Part shown: one piece after another, positions 1 to 12,399 of the stretch | Layout of the letters: each line of letters starts with the position of its first letter | How positions within the stretch are numbered: the first letter of the stretch is position 1 | NCBI GenBank assembly: GCA_028583685.1 | Contig: JAMXIF010001253.1 | Coordinates: forward strand, 29,769,776-29,833,775 | From: Petaurus breviceps papuanus | Lineage: Eukaryota > Chordata > Mammalia > Diprotodontia > Petauridae | DNA length: 64,000 nt | Direction: 5' to 3' | Made by a program: the position numbers and the translations under genes | The notes under the pieces: model-generated | What the model saw: only the letters and a program-made list of their open reading frames with translations | Told to the model about the DNA's origin: nothing | The model's database searches: none

Positions 1-968
1 GAAGACAATGCATATCATGAACACAATAATGGATGTAAATAACAACAAAACAATCAAAACTGAATGCTGTGGAATTATAATAACCAAGTTTGGGCCTTAA
101 AAGAATAGACTTGTGAAGGCACCTTTGCCAATATAGGAGGCTGTGGGTGCAAAACACTGATTATTATATCAGACTTCTTTGATGTTTTGGTTAGTTTTTC
201 TAAATTTTTTCCCTCTGATAAAGGACAGCTCTCTGGAAGGGGGAAGAGAAAAGATATATTGGGAAATGAAGATAATATAGAACAAAATATATTAATAAAA
301 CTTATGGAAAAAGAAAATCAAAGGGCATTAAACTCATGGCTTTTGCTACCATATCAGACTTCCAGAAGAGCCGGAGGAGGGTCTATGTGGTCTATTGAAA
401 AGTGAGGCCTTCCATCTAAAGCAAAACTGTACTACTTGGAGAAAAATGAGGATAGCTTCTCTCTCCAACAGCAGGAAACAGATGGGAGCCAGATCACATC
501 TGCTTCAAACTGCCAAGGAGAAAAAAAAAAGTGACATGGAATTATATTTCTCGACTGAGAGTCCTTAAATTCACTCAATGTTTCTGCCAAACCACAAACC
601 ATTTTCTAAGTCTAACTTCCCTCCCCATGCAAATAGTTAAATACACATCAAGTGTCCCCAAGACCATACATCATTCAAAGGCAGGCATCCTATAAAGGAT
701 GTTACTCAATGAGTCATTATCTCCCCAAAACAATAACAATTGTCTCACAATAAGAGCTCAAAGTGGGCAATGAACAATGAACTGGAATGATTTCCCCAGG
801 GCTGCAGCCTGACAACACCCACCTGCCATTTTGAGGGGGAAGAAAATGGAATATGGATGCTAAAGGGGGAAATATGAGGGGGGAAGAGGAAATTAAAAGA
901 GTAAAAATGCAGGGGGGCAGATGTTCTAGAATTTTCCACATTACTAAAAATGCTGTTAAAGCTGGAAG
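1..968. other. Unassigned AT-rich DNA
   Basis: I see no recognisable repeat, exon or RNA gene here. The short ORFs on both strands lack splice-site context and look like chance. It may be ancient unrecognised repeat or unique intergenic or intronic sequence. Confidence 0.4.
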
Positions 969-969
969 G

Positions 970-1135
970 AAATTTAAAGCTCATCTAGCCTAACCCCCTC
1001 ACGCTGTGAATGAGGAAACTGAAGCCCAGAGCATTTCTGTCTTGACCAAAGTTACAGAGCTAGTTAATGACAAAACCAGAACTGGGTCCCAGGTTTCCTG
1101 ATTCTCAGTTCAGTGCTCTTTTCCACCTTAGTCAA
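970..1135 (-). repeat. MIR-type SINE, antisense
   Basis: The plus strand reads 'gctggaaggaaatttaaagc', then 'gaggaaactgaagcccagag' and 'ttacagagctagttaatg'. These are the reverse of the MIR core (ctcagtttcctcatctgtaaaatg and agctgtgtgaccttgggcaa). The copy is diverged, so it is old. Confidence 0.8.
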
Positions 1136-1355
1136 TGCCTCCATTAACTAAAGGCACACACTCATAGTGAAGTGGTACATTAAAAAGGTAAACTTCTTTT
1201 CCTCTCCTTCCTTTCCTCTTTCAAGCACTGCTCTGAATCTGGGCTCCTTGAATGACTGATATTTTCTGAATCTATGACAAAATGTGCTATATAAATCAAG
1301 TGCCCAATTGCACCAAGACATGTAATCAGTTGAAAAACAATATAAGTCTCTAGTA

Positions 1356-1700
1356 ACAAGCATTTGTTGAATACCCACTATGTGCCCAGCGCAGAAGATA
1401 CAAAGACAAGAGTGAAAATAGACCCTACTTTCAAGGAGCTTTCATTCTTATATGGGAGACAATGTACAGAGACAATGTACATTCATATAGAAATATACAA
1501 AATCAATACCAGGTTGTTGAGCAGGAGAAGCAGGAAAGACCTCATGAAGAAAACAGTCTTGAGCTGCACCTAGAAGGAGGCTTGGGATTCAAAGAGACAA
1601 AAGATAGGAGGCAGTGTATTATTTGAAGGAAAGTGGATGCAAAAGCATTAAGATTAGTGACAGAATGTCCTTTTGAAGGGAGAAAGTCAGTTTGACTGGA
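1356..1700 (+). repeat. L3/CR1-like LINE remnant
   Basis: It opens with 'aacaagcatttgttgaatac', then 'ccactatgtgcccagcgcag' and 'caaggagctttcattcttat'. This module (list of 'size of category, spent on event' aside) recurs at about 2.47, 11.7, 14.06, 20.35, 29.9, 37.0, 61.9 and 63.2 kb in this window. The L3/CR1-like family name is from memory and uncertain; the shared module is seen directly. Confidence 0.6.
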
Positions 1701-1744
1701 TTTTAGAATATGTGAAGAGGAGTATTGTGCAATAAGGTTGGAAA

Positions 1745-2100
1745 GGTAAGATGGAAACATTTTAAAGAAAAAGTTGTTAAGAAGTCTGATCAATGCAATC
1801 ACTAACCACTGTTCCAGAGGACAGATGATGAACCACTGTTACCCACCTCCTGAGAGAGATGATGGATTCAAGACACAGAATAAGACATGTTTTTGGACAT
1901 GATCAATAAGGGAATTTGTTTTGCATGAGTGCAGATATTTGTTACTAGGGTTTTATTTTCTTTTTTTTCCCAATTAGGAAGAAGCAGAAGGGAAGAGGGA
2001 GAATAATAGGATTCTCTCACCTCTAAAAAGGGGGAGGGAGCAAAGAAAGAAACCCACAAAAGGAAAACCAGAAAGAATTCTAGAAAAGCAGGACAGCTTT
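1745..2100 (+). mobile_element. L1 3' UTR fragment (old family)
   Basis: It contains 'tctgatcaatgcaatcacta', 'ttccagaggacagatgatga', 'acccacctcctgagagagat' and 'gggaatttgttttgcatgag'. The same blocks occur at 14.96-15.22 kb and in part at 51.2-51.4 kb. It is a 5'-truncated, diverged L1 end in forward orientation. Confidence 0.75.
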
Positions 2101-2464
2101 GACAGTTATATTTTATACACTTAAAAAAAAAGGAAAGCAACCCATATGTAATAGACATTTTCAGTTTCATACACATTCTCTCTTCTTTTGTAATGTATAT
2201 AGAAACACTCATTTATTTTGTGTTTGTTAAGTTCAAAGTAAAAATAAAATAAAATAAAAATTTTTAAGGAAATAACTTGAAGCCAGGCTGTAAAGGGGTT
2301 AAAACGGTAAATAAAACTTTTTGATCCTAGAAGTAGAACCACTGGAGTTTACTGATTAAGGGAATAAGAAAAGACACCAAAGTGAAGGACATATTTATTC
2401 CACCAAAGTAGGCCAGCACACTAATGGCAGGATCTTTTGATCTCCAATGGAGGAGTGAATAGTC

Positions 2465-2760
2465 AGGATCAATTCCAATGAATCAACCCAGTCAATCAAA
2501 CAATAAGCATTTGTTAAGGGCCACCTGTGGGAGGTGCTGGGGAAACAATGCCAAAGAATAAAACCATCCTTACCTCAAAGAGCTTATATTCTAATGAAGA
2601 AGACAACAAGTATGCAAAGATGTTTAGATAGAATAAAAATCATTCAACATAGTTCAATATAAGGTGACTCAAGAGGTAGGACACTAACAGTTGGAGAACT
2701 CAGGAAAGGCTTCATGGAGAAGGTGAGGAAATCACAAATCCATGAACTATTGAATAGTCC
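2465..2760 (+). repeat. L3/CR1-like LINE remnant
   Basis: It contains 'aacaataagcatttgttaag', 'ggtgctggggaaacaatgcc' and 'caaagagcttatattctaat'. The end of the same module, 'caggaaaggcttcatggaga', follows about 120 bp downstream. Confidence 0.65.
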
Positions 2761-2799
2761 GGTTCAAGAGGGCAAAAAAAAAAAAAAAAAACCCACATT

Positions 2800-3222
2800 T
2801 TTTTAAAAAACTGCAATTCCACCTGTATTCTGAAAGGTCCTAAGCCATTTGGTAAATTAATGCAGTACCTCACTCTACCTAGAGTTCTCAAAGGCTAAGC
2901 CAGGTTCTACCCAGCTAGAAAATCATCTGGCAAAATCCTAGTAATGAACTCTGTCTATCTTTCGAGGACCAACCTCACAAAGTTCCAAGAGGTTCATTAC
3001 CACAAAGCTGACCGTGGTGGGGTATACATTTTTCAGTTTCAACAACTCACAAGATGGCAAAGGTACCTCCACTTAATGAAAACGTAGAGCCAAGAAGGGA
3101 TACCCCAAATATGAGGGTTGTTTGTTTTTAAGATACAGCTAAACTCCAAAATTAGAGTTCTGTGATTGTTCGTTTAAAAAGGGGGGCCATTATATATAAA
3201 AAGGGGGGACAAATCTAAGATT
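2800..3222. other. Unassigned DNA
   Basis: I recognise no repeat, exon or RNA gene. A poly-A run sits just upstream (about 2776-2792). Confidence 0.35.
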
Positions 3223-3224
3223 AT

Positions 3225-3395
3225 AGATTAAGAGTTATAAGGTACCTTAGAGGCCATCATATCAAGTACAACTCTTCCTTTTAAGGAGGAGGAAACTGAA
3301 GCAACAAATAATCAGGGTCCCACAATTAGTAAATGTTTGAGGCAAAATATAAACTCAATTCTGACTCCAGGTACAGCGCCTTATCTGTTTCTGCC
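3225..3395 (-). repeat. MIR-type SINE, antisense
   Basis: It contains 'ttataaggtaccttagaggc', 'aggaggaaactgaagcaaca' and 'tcccacaattagtaaatgtt', the reversed and diverged MIR order. Confidence 0.7.
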
Positions 3396-3934
3396 TATTC
3401 CTAAGGGATGTCCCAGCTTCTTCTCTCTTATATCCACATAAAAAGAAAGAATGAAAAAGTTTTAAAAATCTGAGATCCTCTGAATGTACTCCATAAAGAA
3501 TCTTAATATGCACTAATATTATACCAGGGACTTCTCAGGTAAACTGAAGCCAAATCCACCTTCCTCCCTTATTTACAAAGGTGAAGAACTATGGCTGTGA
3601 ACTGTTACACATACTACCAAGACTCAGTTAATGTTTTGGTTAGTTTTGCTAGGATTTGGTCCCAGGGCATCCTGATTCTGTGTCCAGCATTCCTTTTGCC
3701 ACACTATATTGCCAGCTTCAATAAACCTTTCAGTGATTCATAAGTAATTAATGCATTCTGAGCCATCAAAATGGCCAACGAGTTGAGAGACAGAGAAAGA
3801 AATGGAGAGAGGGGGGGAGGGAGGGAGAGAGAGAGCTACCACCTCTATGAACCTAAAAGGAGGATGAGATGAAAAAACAAACCAAAAACCATCACTCTGT
3901 AAACTGCTGAAATCCTGTTTTAAATCACAGAAAG
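3396..3934. other. Unassigned DNA with GA-rich run
   Basis: A purine-rich low-complexity run lies at about 3785-3835. The flanks show no recognisable element or exon. Confidence 0.4.
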
Positions 3935-4025
3935 GAACATGTATTTGAGATTGAAAGTCACAAGATAATATATGTAAAGCATACTGCAAACCTTAATGTG
4001 CTATATAAATGTCAGCTGTTATTAC
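3935..4025 (+). repeat. MIR 3' tail fragment
   Basis: 'gtaaagcatactgcaaacct' followed by 'tgctatataaatgtcagctg' is the MIR tail (aaagcgctttgcaaaccttaaagcgctatataaatgctag). Confidence 0.65.
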
Positions 4026-5090
4026 AAACCAGTCTTCATAGACAGGGTCTAAGAAAATACCAGTTTAGAAAAAAATCTTTCTTAGTTAATAGATTTTTTT
4101 CCACTATCTTTCCTCATGCTTATGCAGTTAAGGACAATTACCACCACTAGTCCAGAAAAGTGCTGTATGACTATTTATAGAATGTACTTTCCACGTCCAT
4201 TAACACTGTTATCTGCCCTGAGCCTAATTTCTTTCCGTTTGTTCTGATTTCCCTCAAGCCCTTAGGTCCTAGCTGCTTCATGGTTTGGGGCAGAGATCAC
4301 AAAGAATGAGCCCAAGGATATGAAGCCTTTGGTTTAATTGGCCAAGGGCAGACATTCTCTAAGTGGAATGCCTTCCCCTATAAAATCACTCCCTTTTTTT
4401 GCATTCACAGGCTTTTCTTAACTACAGCATTTTCAAATCTCATTTAAACTGAAAATCCTCCATTAACTTTCATGAAAAGATGTATTTTAAACGATGTTTG
4501 ATCTTCACACGTCCTATGGAACATTAGCATTCTGCTCCTTCCAAGTGCAATACAGAATATTAAATACCAAGACTTCTTTGAACAAAAAAAAAAGAGGAGG
4601 TAGAGGGAACAAATCCATGCTTTTCATAATGAATTTCTGATGAACTTGACTATACAAAAGCAAAAACAGATATTCAAAACGCAGACTGAAACCAGAACAC
4701 TGACTCATCTTACCCAAGACCTGCAAGCCAATTCTGATCATTTTAATTGTTTAAATGACTTATCTACTATCTTGATCCTATAGAATAAACAAGTGATGAA
4801 TTACACCTCCCTTCTATTGGAAGCAAGTGAGACATTCAGGATATGTAATACCACTAAGACTATGAGACAGTCACCTATTCTGTTGTTTCTGGTCTGTTTT
4901 TCTTTGGTCCAGTAGCAACCTTGGGGGTGTAGGGAGTGTGGGAGTTGTGGGGGTGTGTGGGTGTGTGGGTGTATCTGGAAACAACAGATAGAAAAAACAA
5001 AAGGCATCAAAAAATATTTTAAAACAAATAAATGTGTGCTCTTCATCTGGACCTTTATGAATGTTGAGGATTGATCATTTGCCATTAATA
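4026..5090. other. Unassigned DNA
   Basis: Mostly AT-rich, with a GTGTGGG-rich run near 4935-4970. I see no repeat family and no coding signal. Confidence 0.35.
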
Positions 5091-5094
5091 ATAA

Positions 5095-5475
5095 TTATTG
5101 CCCACACTTAATAAAGGGATTTCCATAGATCACTCATTTCACATTCACAACAACCCTGTGAAGGAAGTAGCAAAAGTTCTTATTATGGGGCGGCCAGGTA
5201 GCACAGCGAGTAAGAGCACCGGCTCCAGTGTTGAGAAGACCTGGAGATCGAATCCAGGCTCAGATACTCAGCACCACACCCAGAAATAACTGACCGTGTA
5301 ACCTTGAGCAAGTTACTTAACCCCGATTGCTTAAAAAAAAAAAAGTTCTTATTATTCCTATTCTAAAGATGGAGAAACCATGGTTCCAAAAGATTAGTGC
5401 TTTGCCTAAGGTCACATAGCTAGTAAGTTAAAGAGGCAAGACTCCAAATTTATTGTTCACACGTTGATCTATGAA
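5095..5475 (-). repeat. MIR-type SINE, antisense, split
   Basis: The left part has 'tcacattcacaacaaccctg'. The right part has 'ctaaagatggagaaaccatg' and 'aaggtcacatagctagtaag'. The copy is interrupted by the SINE at 5187-5340, so it is the older of the two. Confidence 0.75.
5187..5340 (+). mobile_element. Marsupial tRNA-like SINE with TSDs
   Basis: The body runs from 'ggggcggccaggtagcacag' through 'ccttgagcaagttacttaac' to a poly-A tail. The 15-bp direct repeat AAAAGTTCTTATTAT lies at 5172-5186 and 5341-5355. These are the target-site duplications of LINE-driven retroposition into the older MIR. WALLSI/WSINE-like is a name from memory. Confidence 0.9.
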
Positions 5476-6335
5476 AAGCTACCATGAATGTATTCCAATG
5501 ATATTTATGTACATATAACATGCAAGCTTACCATACAGTAAGGACAGTTACAAACATTCTCAAAGCTTTCCATTAAAGATGTCTTAGTACTATACACACC
5601 CCATACAGGAACTGTGTAGAAGTGGTGCTCCAGAAGATTGTGGGGCACATAAAAATGTATGTGAAGGTAAGGACCCCAGCTGAGGTCTCAATGTCTGGAT
5701 ATGGGGCAATCCTCCAAATACCCCCAATACACCTCGAATCCTCATTGCTCGTACACTTATAGTAATGCTAAGGGCACGTTTTTTTTCTCCTTGGATCTCA
5801 CAGAAACTTATCCTCATTAACCTAGATAAACAGAGGTACTGGGGGCAGAAGACTGGTAAGGAAGCCACCCAAAAGCTTTGTTCATTTGGTAAGGTTCCAC
5901 AGGCCACAGTTTGAAGAAGTAGGAACCAGCTGATTATTCAACATTTATCAAGCATTCATCTGTTGCCTTCTGGAGAATTGCTGGAGCATAGCTATTAATA
6001 TCACTTTAATCTGGTTTCATTCATAAATGTTTACTGTCCCTAAAGAGTAAGCAGTTTGCTAACATGTCAATTGCATGGGTGGCCCAAACCATGCACAGTT
6101 ATCTTGTTTGATACATATGTGCCTGTCACATAGTAAATTTTTAATAAATATTTTAGTCTATCTATCTGGTATTTCTGAGCTTTTTCCTAGAAACTCCAGG
6201 AAGTTTGTAGTCATGATACAAACTCACTTATTTTTTTTAACATCTCCATTAGTGATGCAAAGGACAGTTATTAGCATTCTGTCTAAAGACGACAGCAACA
6301 GAAACATATAACAAAAGACAAAATAGTCTGCCCAA
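5476..6335. other. Unassigned DNA
   Basis: No recognisable repeat apart from an L2/MIR-like tail near 6118-6150 (catagtaaatttttaataaa). A 105-codon minus-strand ORF (5590-5907) looks like chance, since other frames show no splice or homology signal. Confidence 0.35.
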
Positions 6336-6339
6336 AGTC

Positions 6340-6515
6340 ATAAAAAGTTTGGGGCTAGAAGAGACCTAAGGAAATATGTAGTCCAGCCCATCCATTTTCC
6401 AGATGAGGAAACTAAGGCTAAAAAGTATGTTATTTGCCCAGTCACACAGGTAGTAATTAGTAGAGGTGTAATTCAAACCCAAATCCTCAGACTCCAAAAC
6501 CCAAGCTCTTCAAAG
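6340..6515 (-). repeat. MIR-type SINE, antisense
   Basis: It contains 'cagatgaggaaactaaggct', 'cagtcacacaggtagtaatt' and 'attcaaacccaaatcctcag', the reversed MIR order. Confidence 0.85.
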
Positions 6516-6519
6516 AAGT

Positions 6520-6775
6520 TAGGTGGTGCAGTGAATAGAGAGTTGGGCCTGGAGTCAGGAAGACCAGGTTCAAATCTGACTCCAAATACTTACCAACTGT
6601 GTGACCCTGGGCAAGTCATTTAACCCTGTTTGCCTTGTTTTCCCCAACTGTAAAATTGAAAAAATAACACTCACCTCCCAGGGTTGGTACGGAGATCAAA
6701 TAAGATAATGTTTGTAAAATATTTAGCACACTAACAGAGCACAAAGTAGGCATTATATAAATGCTAGCTATATTT
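6520..6775 (+). repeat. MIR/Ther-type SINE, sense
   Basis: A nearly full-length copy: head 'taggtggtgcagtgaataga', core 'ctgtgtgaccctgggcaagt', and tail 'ggagatcaaataagataatg' then 'aggcattatataaatgctag'. Confidence 0.9.
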
Positions 6776-6824
6776 TATTTTCTTTCCAAAGCAGCATTTG
6801 TTTAGGGACTACTTGATTTTGAAT

Positions 6825-7190
6825 GATTCCCATAGTATAGTGGAAAGAGCCCTGAATTCAGAATCAGAGGATCAAATCTCAACTCTACTACTTGTGTGAC
6901 CTTGGACAAATATATAAACATAGAAATAAGTGAGCCACTCATGTAGTAGGAACAGGATAATAGAGAAGTAGTTTGAGTGTTGTACTGGCATCCACAAAAG
7001 TTAGCAAGTCCCCAAGGCAGGCCTCCAGCACACTGAGTAGATTCTCTACAGATGATTTATAGAAAGACATGGACCAGAATAGAACAGAAAGAGCAGTATG
7101 AGGGGAGGGGAAGGGGAGAGGTTTGACTAGATGACCTCTGAGGTCCCTTCTAACCCTATGATTCCTTTCTTTTGGCCTCAGTTTCCTTAA
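6825..7190 (+). repeat. Two MIR fragments
   Basis: The first (6825-6905) has 'catagtatagtggaaagagc' and 'ctacttgtgtgaccttggac'. The second (about 7100-7190) has 'actagatgacctctgaggtc'. The 200 bp between them is unassigned, so this may be one MIR split by an unrecognised insertion. Confidence 0.65.
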
Positions 7191-7849
7191 AATGAAGGAA
7201 AAAACGAAATGATCTCTGAGATACCTTCAGGCTCCAGTTCCTAAGGAGCAGCAGAACCAGAACTAAAGTCCTTGCACTTTGATGCTCTCTGAATTTTCCA
7301 AAGTGTGTTGTCAGGGACACAAAATGGGGGTGGGGGCAGGTAGAGGAGGAAGACAAAGCATGGTAGAAAAAAAAATGGGAAGGTCCAGCATTGTTTGGAT
7401 CCTCAGAAAAAAAGGGTTTTTTTAGGGGAGAGAGAATATCACTTAGAATGTACTCATACTGGCTCGGGCATAAGCACTCTGCCTAATATATCCAGCTCCA
7501 TGGTTTCATTATCAAGCTCAACTTAGTTACAGACACATTATTAAAAGAAGTGTGGGGGGGGGGGTGCAGGAGGAGAAAATCAGGCGGCAGAGAGTGAGGG
7601 TATTAACCCATCTCTCATGATATCCCAACTGTCCGCTGGCTGTCAGAGAGATGTGCTCTTCCCTGCCCTGTCACAAATGTCATATTCCAAGAAAAGCCAG
7701 TTCCACTTAGAAAGTGAAATTGTTCCCCTACACATCACACCCCTTTCTCCCACCACACACACCCTGGATTATTTTAAAGCTACTAACATGCTGGGGCAGG
7801 GCTTTATCTAACTCTCCCGTTTCTGGATCCCAGGCTGTATGAAGAGAAC
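7191..7849. other. Unassigned DNA upstream of the CpG island
   Basis: Moderate GC, with a G run at 7553-7563. No repeat is recognised. This could be proximal flanking sequence of the CpG-island promoter. Confidence 0.35.
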
Positions 7850-9180
7850 AAAGAAGGCACTCCAACTCCGGCGATCTCCGCCTTGGAGTCCAGGGCACGT
7901 CCTCTTCGGCCCCGGGCGGCGTCGCCCGACACATCCCACCCGGATCGAACGGGTGCAGTTCCGTGCTCCTCCCTAACCAGAAGGGTCCTGCGCACCGGGG
8001 CTCTCTGCCCCTCGGGCTGGGTGGAGTTGGGGTGGCTGTGTGCGAGTGTATAAGTGCCTTTGTCCTTCGCAGCGGGCACCCCCCTCCCGGACATCCCCTC
8101 TTAGCTTCTCTTCGCCAGCGTCCCTTTCACTCCTCCCTCACCCCCACACCCATACCCCCACCCCTCTCTAGTCTAAAAGCAGTTTTCCGTGAAAACTCTA
8201 CTCGGCCCCCACCATCGCTGCCTCAGCTCGATAGACTGCCCCCCAAAAAACTACAACCATATGGCAGTACCTCCCTGGGAAAGATAGGTTCCTCTCCCTG
8301 CTAGCCCTCCTCCGAGGGAGCTCTGCGCCCGCCTTCGTCCCGGGGGCGGATCGCAAGGACCGCCACAGCGCACCAGTTCAGTCGCGACACTTTTTGTTTC
8401 CAAAAGCGGGGAGCGCGGGTCCAGAGAGGGGGGAGCTTCAGGAGGGCGTCCCCCTTCTCTGGTAAGGGGGGGGGGGGGGCGCACAGGCACCTCCCCGCCT
8501 TCCTCCCTACCGTGTTCTCGCTTTTCTTTGAAAAACTCCGGTGAAAGAGAGCGACAAGTTGTGGTCTGGGTCTTGGCTCTAACCCCTCCCCAGCCCTGTT
8601 GCTTGACCAGCGGTCAAGCTCAGCCCCTGCTCCGCAAACCCAGGCCAGACTGGCCGGCCGCAACCCACACACCCCCAGCTCCGAATCAGCCCCAGGAAGG
8701 CAAGGGAAGGAAGCGGAGGGCGGGTTGGAGTAGCCTGGCCGGGTGGTGTGATCGGCGGTCTGCGAGGCAGGCACGGAGCAGCCTCCTCTCTCCACCCGGA
8801 GCCCGAGCCTAGCGCGAGCTGGGGACGCTCTTTACCTCTCACTCCACCAGGCTCGGGAGTTCCCAGGAGAAACTTTGCCATCCACATGAGGCCACCATGG
8901 CTAGTTCAGTTCCCGGGGCTGGGGGAAGCAGCGGCGGCCGCTGGGCATCATGCTGGACATGATGTGTGCGAGACTGGGAGAGAAGCGGAGGGAAGAGCGA
9001 GGATCAGCGACCCAACAATCAGCCCCATTCACACTGGAATGAGAGGAATGTCAGGCCTTTACCTACTGCCCAAATCATAGCAACCTCTGCTGGGTCCTAG
9101 TGGTGCACCATGTACTCGCCGCCGCTCCAGTCCCCAGCGGCCCCAGCCGAGTAACAGGGGGAGGGGGCAGGCGCTGGAAT
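7850..9180. promoter_or_regulatory. CpG island, probable promoter/first-exon region
   Basis: This is the only long stretch dense in CG dinucleotides and GC bases in an otherwise AT-rich, CpG-poor window, for example around 7860-7960, 8320-8420 and 8900-9000. Unmethylated CpG islands usually mark vertebrate promoters. ORFs of up to 164 codons occur on both strands, as expected by chance in GC-rich DNA, so the direction of transcription is not settled. The plus strand has a perfect Kozak start (GCCACCATGG, ATG at 8897) that stops after 21 codons at 8960-8962, so it could be a uORF or chance. The minus strand has a plausible donor (GAG|GTAAAG) near 8838. I do not recognise the gene. Confidence 0.75.
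8897..8962 (+). CDS. Short ORF with ideal Kozak start (possible uORF)
   Basis: The ATG sits in GCCACCATGG, the optimal vertebrate initiation context, inside the CpG island. It encodes 21 residues (MASSVPGAGG, then a Gly/Ser-rich stretch, ending WASCWT). Gly/Ser/Ala content is high, as expected for translated CpG-island sequence. It could be an upstream ORF in a 5' UTR, the start of a coding exon that leaves by an unrecognised splice donor, or chance. No conserved domain is recognisable. Confidence 0.2.
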   Translation: MASSVPGAGGSSGGRWASCWT

Positions 9181-10095
9181 CCGTCAGTGTAACCCTACAC
9201 TTTCAAACCCACCCCTACCACCCCAAGCACGGCTGCTGGGCCCTAATGCCCGCCTGGTCCCTAAAAATAAAAAAAAAAAACTTTCACCTCCTCCCGCATC
9301 CCAGAGACTTGACCCGTGAACCTGACCGACAACAGAACTACTCAGTCCCTAGTCCATACTTAGTGTGTTGTCCCGAAGGTGCCTAAGTGGAGAGAGCTCT
9401 CCCTCGGTGCCTCTCAGGAAGAAGTCAGCCTGGACTCTTTTATTTAGAGTCCTTGCATAATTACAGACCCTGGATTTTCTCTTTTCCTACCTTCTCCACT
9501 TCCTCCCCCATTCTTACAACTCACTGGAGCCAAGTCGTAGCAAAGAAACAGAAATCGAGATCCAGATTTGTCCCTGGGGTTGAGGTGGGGTTCTGCCTAG
9601 TGTTTTGTTTTGGAAAAACAAAGCAAAAAATCCTTCCAGGTTGAAAGGTTGGGGCTTTGATGTTCTGAATTCTATTGTATTTTCGTCTTTGTATTCTCCC
9701 TCACACTCCCCCGTCCCTAGTCACATGTGGTTAGACTTCAAGCGTCGACGTGCCCTCTTGCCAACAAGGGAGCTAAAACAGTCTTGGGATGCTTAGTTGT
9801 TAGATATAGGTGCCATACACGGTGCCTACGAGCCACCAAGAAATTCTTGACCTGAGAAGAGGCAAAGCAAATGACTTGAGAAAAAGCTTCTTTGAAAGAA
9901 CTGACAAATTCTCACCCTTTCCCCAAAGATTTAAAGGTGGCATTGGTGAGGAGAGGGGACAGGTTGAAAGCCCCACTACAGGGCCCAAGCTTCCCTGCAC
10001 CCAAGACTTTCCAGATACTTAAAGTGTTGGCTACAAGAATGACTCAGAGCTACAGCAAGCAGGAAAGGAGGAAGGTAGGAAACACCAAGGAGCTG
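9181..10095. other. Unassigned DNA downstream of the CpG island
   Basis: No repeat family is recognised. Several short ORFs overlap without splice context. It may be 5' UTR or first-intron sequence if the island gene runs rightward. Confidence 0.35.
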
Positions 10096-10099
10096 CCTC

Positions 10100-10340
10100 T
10101 CCTTTTTCCCACCTGCTGTTCTCCTTCTCCAATGCCATAACACTACTCTCATGCCTGGATTAATGCAGTTCTGTCCTAATTGGCCTTTTTCCCCCCAGCT
10201 TCCCCTCTTCCCATTCCCCAAAACACTGACTTCAAATTAATCATCCTACAATACAACTTTAATCAGGTTACTCCTTGCCTCAAAAAATAACAGTGCATCA
10301 CAGCCACAGAATAAAATCCAAACCCTTCGATTCATATTCA
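10100..10340 (+). repeat. L2 LINE fragment (ORF2 end)
   Basis: It contains 'catgcctggattaatgcagt', 'aattggcctttttcccccca' and 'aggttactccttgcctcaaa', matching the conserved end of L2 ORF2 and the start of its 3' UTR. Diverged. Confidence 0.75.
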
Positions 10341-10669
10341 TTCATTCATTTAACAAGGTTCTCTATCTTTGAGAGAATGCTCTGTTTGTGAGGAAGCTAC
10401 TGGATGGAGGGGCTGGCCTCCAAGGCAGGAAGACCCACATTCTAGTCTTGCTTCTGATCCATATTAAGTATTTGAATCTCTTAATCACTTAATGTCTCTG
10501 TCAATGCCCTACCCAACTCTCAGAACTGCCTTAGTGTATCGAGTCTCCACTGTAGTGATTTTCTACAGTGATGAAATTGAATAGGTAGGCCCAGATCTTC
10601 CCTCAAAAAAAAAAAAAAGTTCAATACTTAAGGGCCAAGAAAAGTTTCACTCTCATATATACCCCATAT

Positions 10670-11645
<976 letters not shown>

Positions 11646-11744
11646 AAAGGAACTAGATGCTGAGGGAAACAGAAAAAAAAATTAAAATACAATTCCTCCT
11701 CTCCAGAAGATCACCTGTGCAAAAACTTCTAGTTGTAGAGACAA

Positions 11745-12010
11745 GATAGACACACATGGAAGCAGTTAAGTAGCAACAGTGTATGTTAAATGCCAAAATA
11801 AGCATTACAGAGGAGTTTCTAGATGAAAGGTTGAAAGAGAGGAAGAGCAGGGAAATAGGGGGAAGCATTTGAGCTGAGCCCTGAAGGATGAATAAGATTT
11901 GAAAAAACAGCAGTGAATATACAGGCAAAAGCATATGAGTTTACATATGCCCAAAATGTAGGTGTCCAAAATCAGCATGGTTTGATATGTTTGGGAGAAA
12001 GACCTGGAGT
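11745..12010 (+). repeat. L3/CR1-like LINE remnant
   Basis: An internal part of the dispersed LINE module: 'gggggaagcatttgagctga' followed by 'gccctgaaggatgaataaga'. The usual 5' signature is missing. Confidence 0.5.
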
Positions 12011-12064
12011 GGAACATTTGTGTTAGGAAGCAGGATGAGGTAGGTTTTCATAGATAAAAATAAT

Positions 12065-12235
12065 AGGATGTAGGGAGAGAAGGGACCTTAGTGATGGTCT
12101 AATTCAATCCCTTCGTTTTACAGATGGAGAAACTGTGACAAAGATACAAAATGAAGTTACATAGAAAGTTAGTTGGCTGAGGTAGGACAAAAACTCCTTA
12201 TGCCCTATCAAATGGCACTCTGTCACTACTTTATT
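12065..12235 (-). repeat. MIR-type SINE, antisense
   Basis: 'agggaccttagtgatggtct', 'ttttacagatggagaaactg' and 'aagttacatagaaagttagt' follow the reversed MIR order. Confidence 0.8.
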
Positions 12236-12399
12236 AATGCATATTTTAATTAATTGACCATTAATTAATGATTCAAACTCAGATTAACAGCTCTGGTCAT
12301 TATTGTATTGTTTCCTGTGTCAACCTATTCTGCTTTATGTGAGGGTGAGGCTATAAAGTACATTGTATTCAAAGTATGCCTTTGTTCCCATAATTTCCT

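Noticed and set aside
5609-5666. Possible 58-bp plus-strand exon (acceptor 'ccccatacag', donor GTGAAG|GTAAGG)
   Set aside because: The acceptor lacks a good pyrimidine tract and two frames are open, so the evidence is no better than chance.
8301-8795. 164-codon minus-strand ORF in the CpG island
   Set aside because: GC-rich DNA is stop-poor and several frames on both strands are open here. The translation is Pro/Arg-rich with no domain or splice support.
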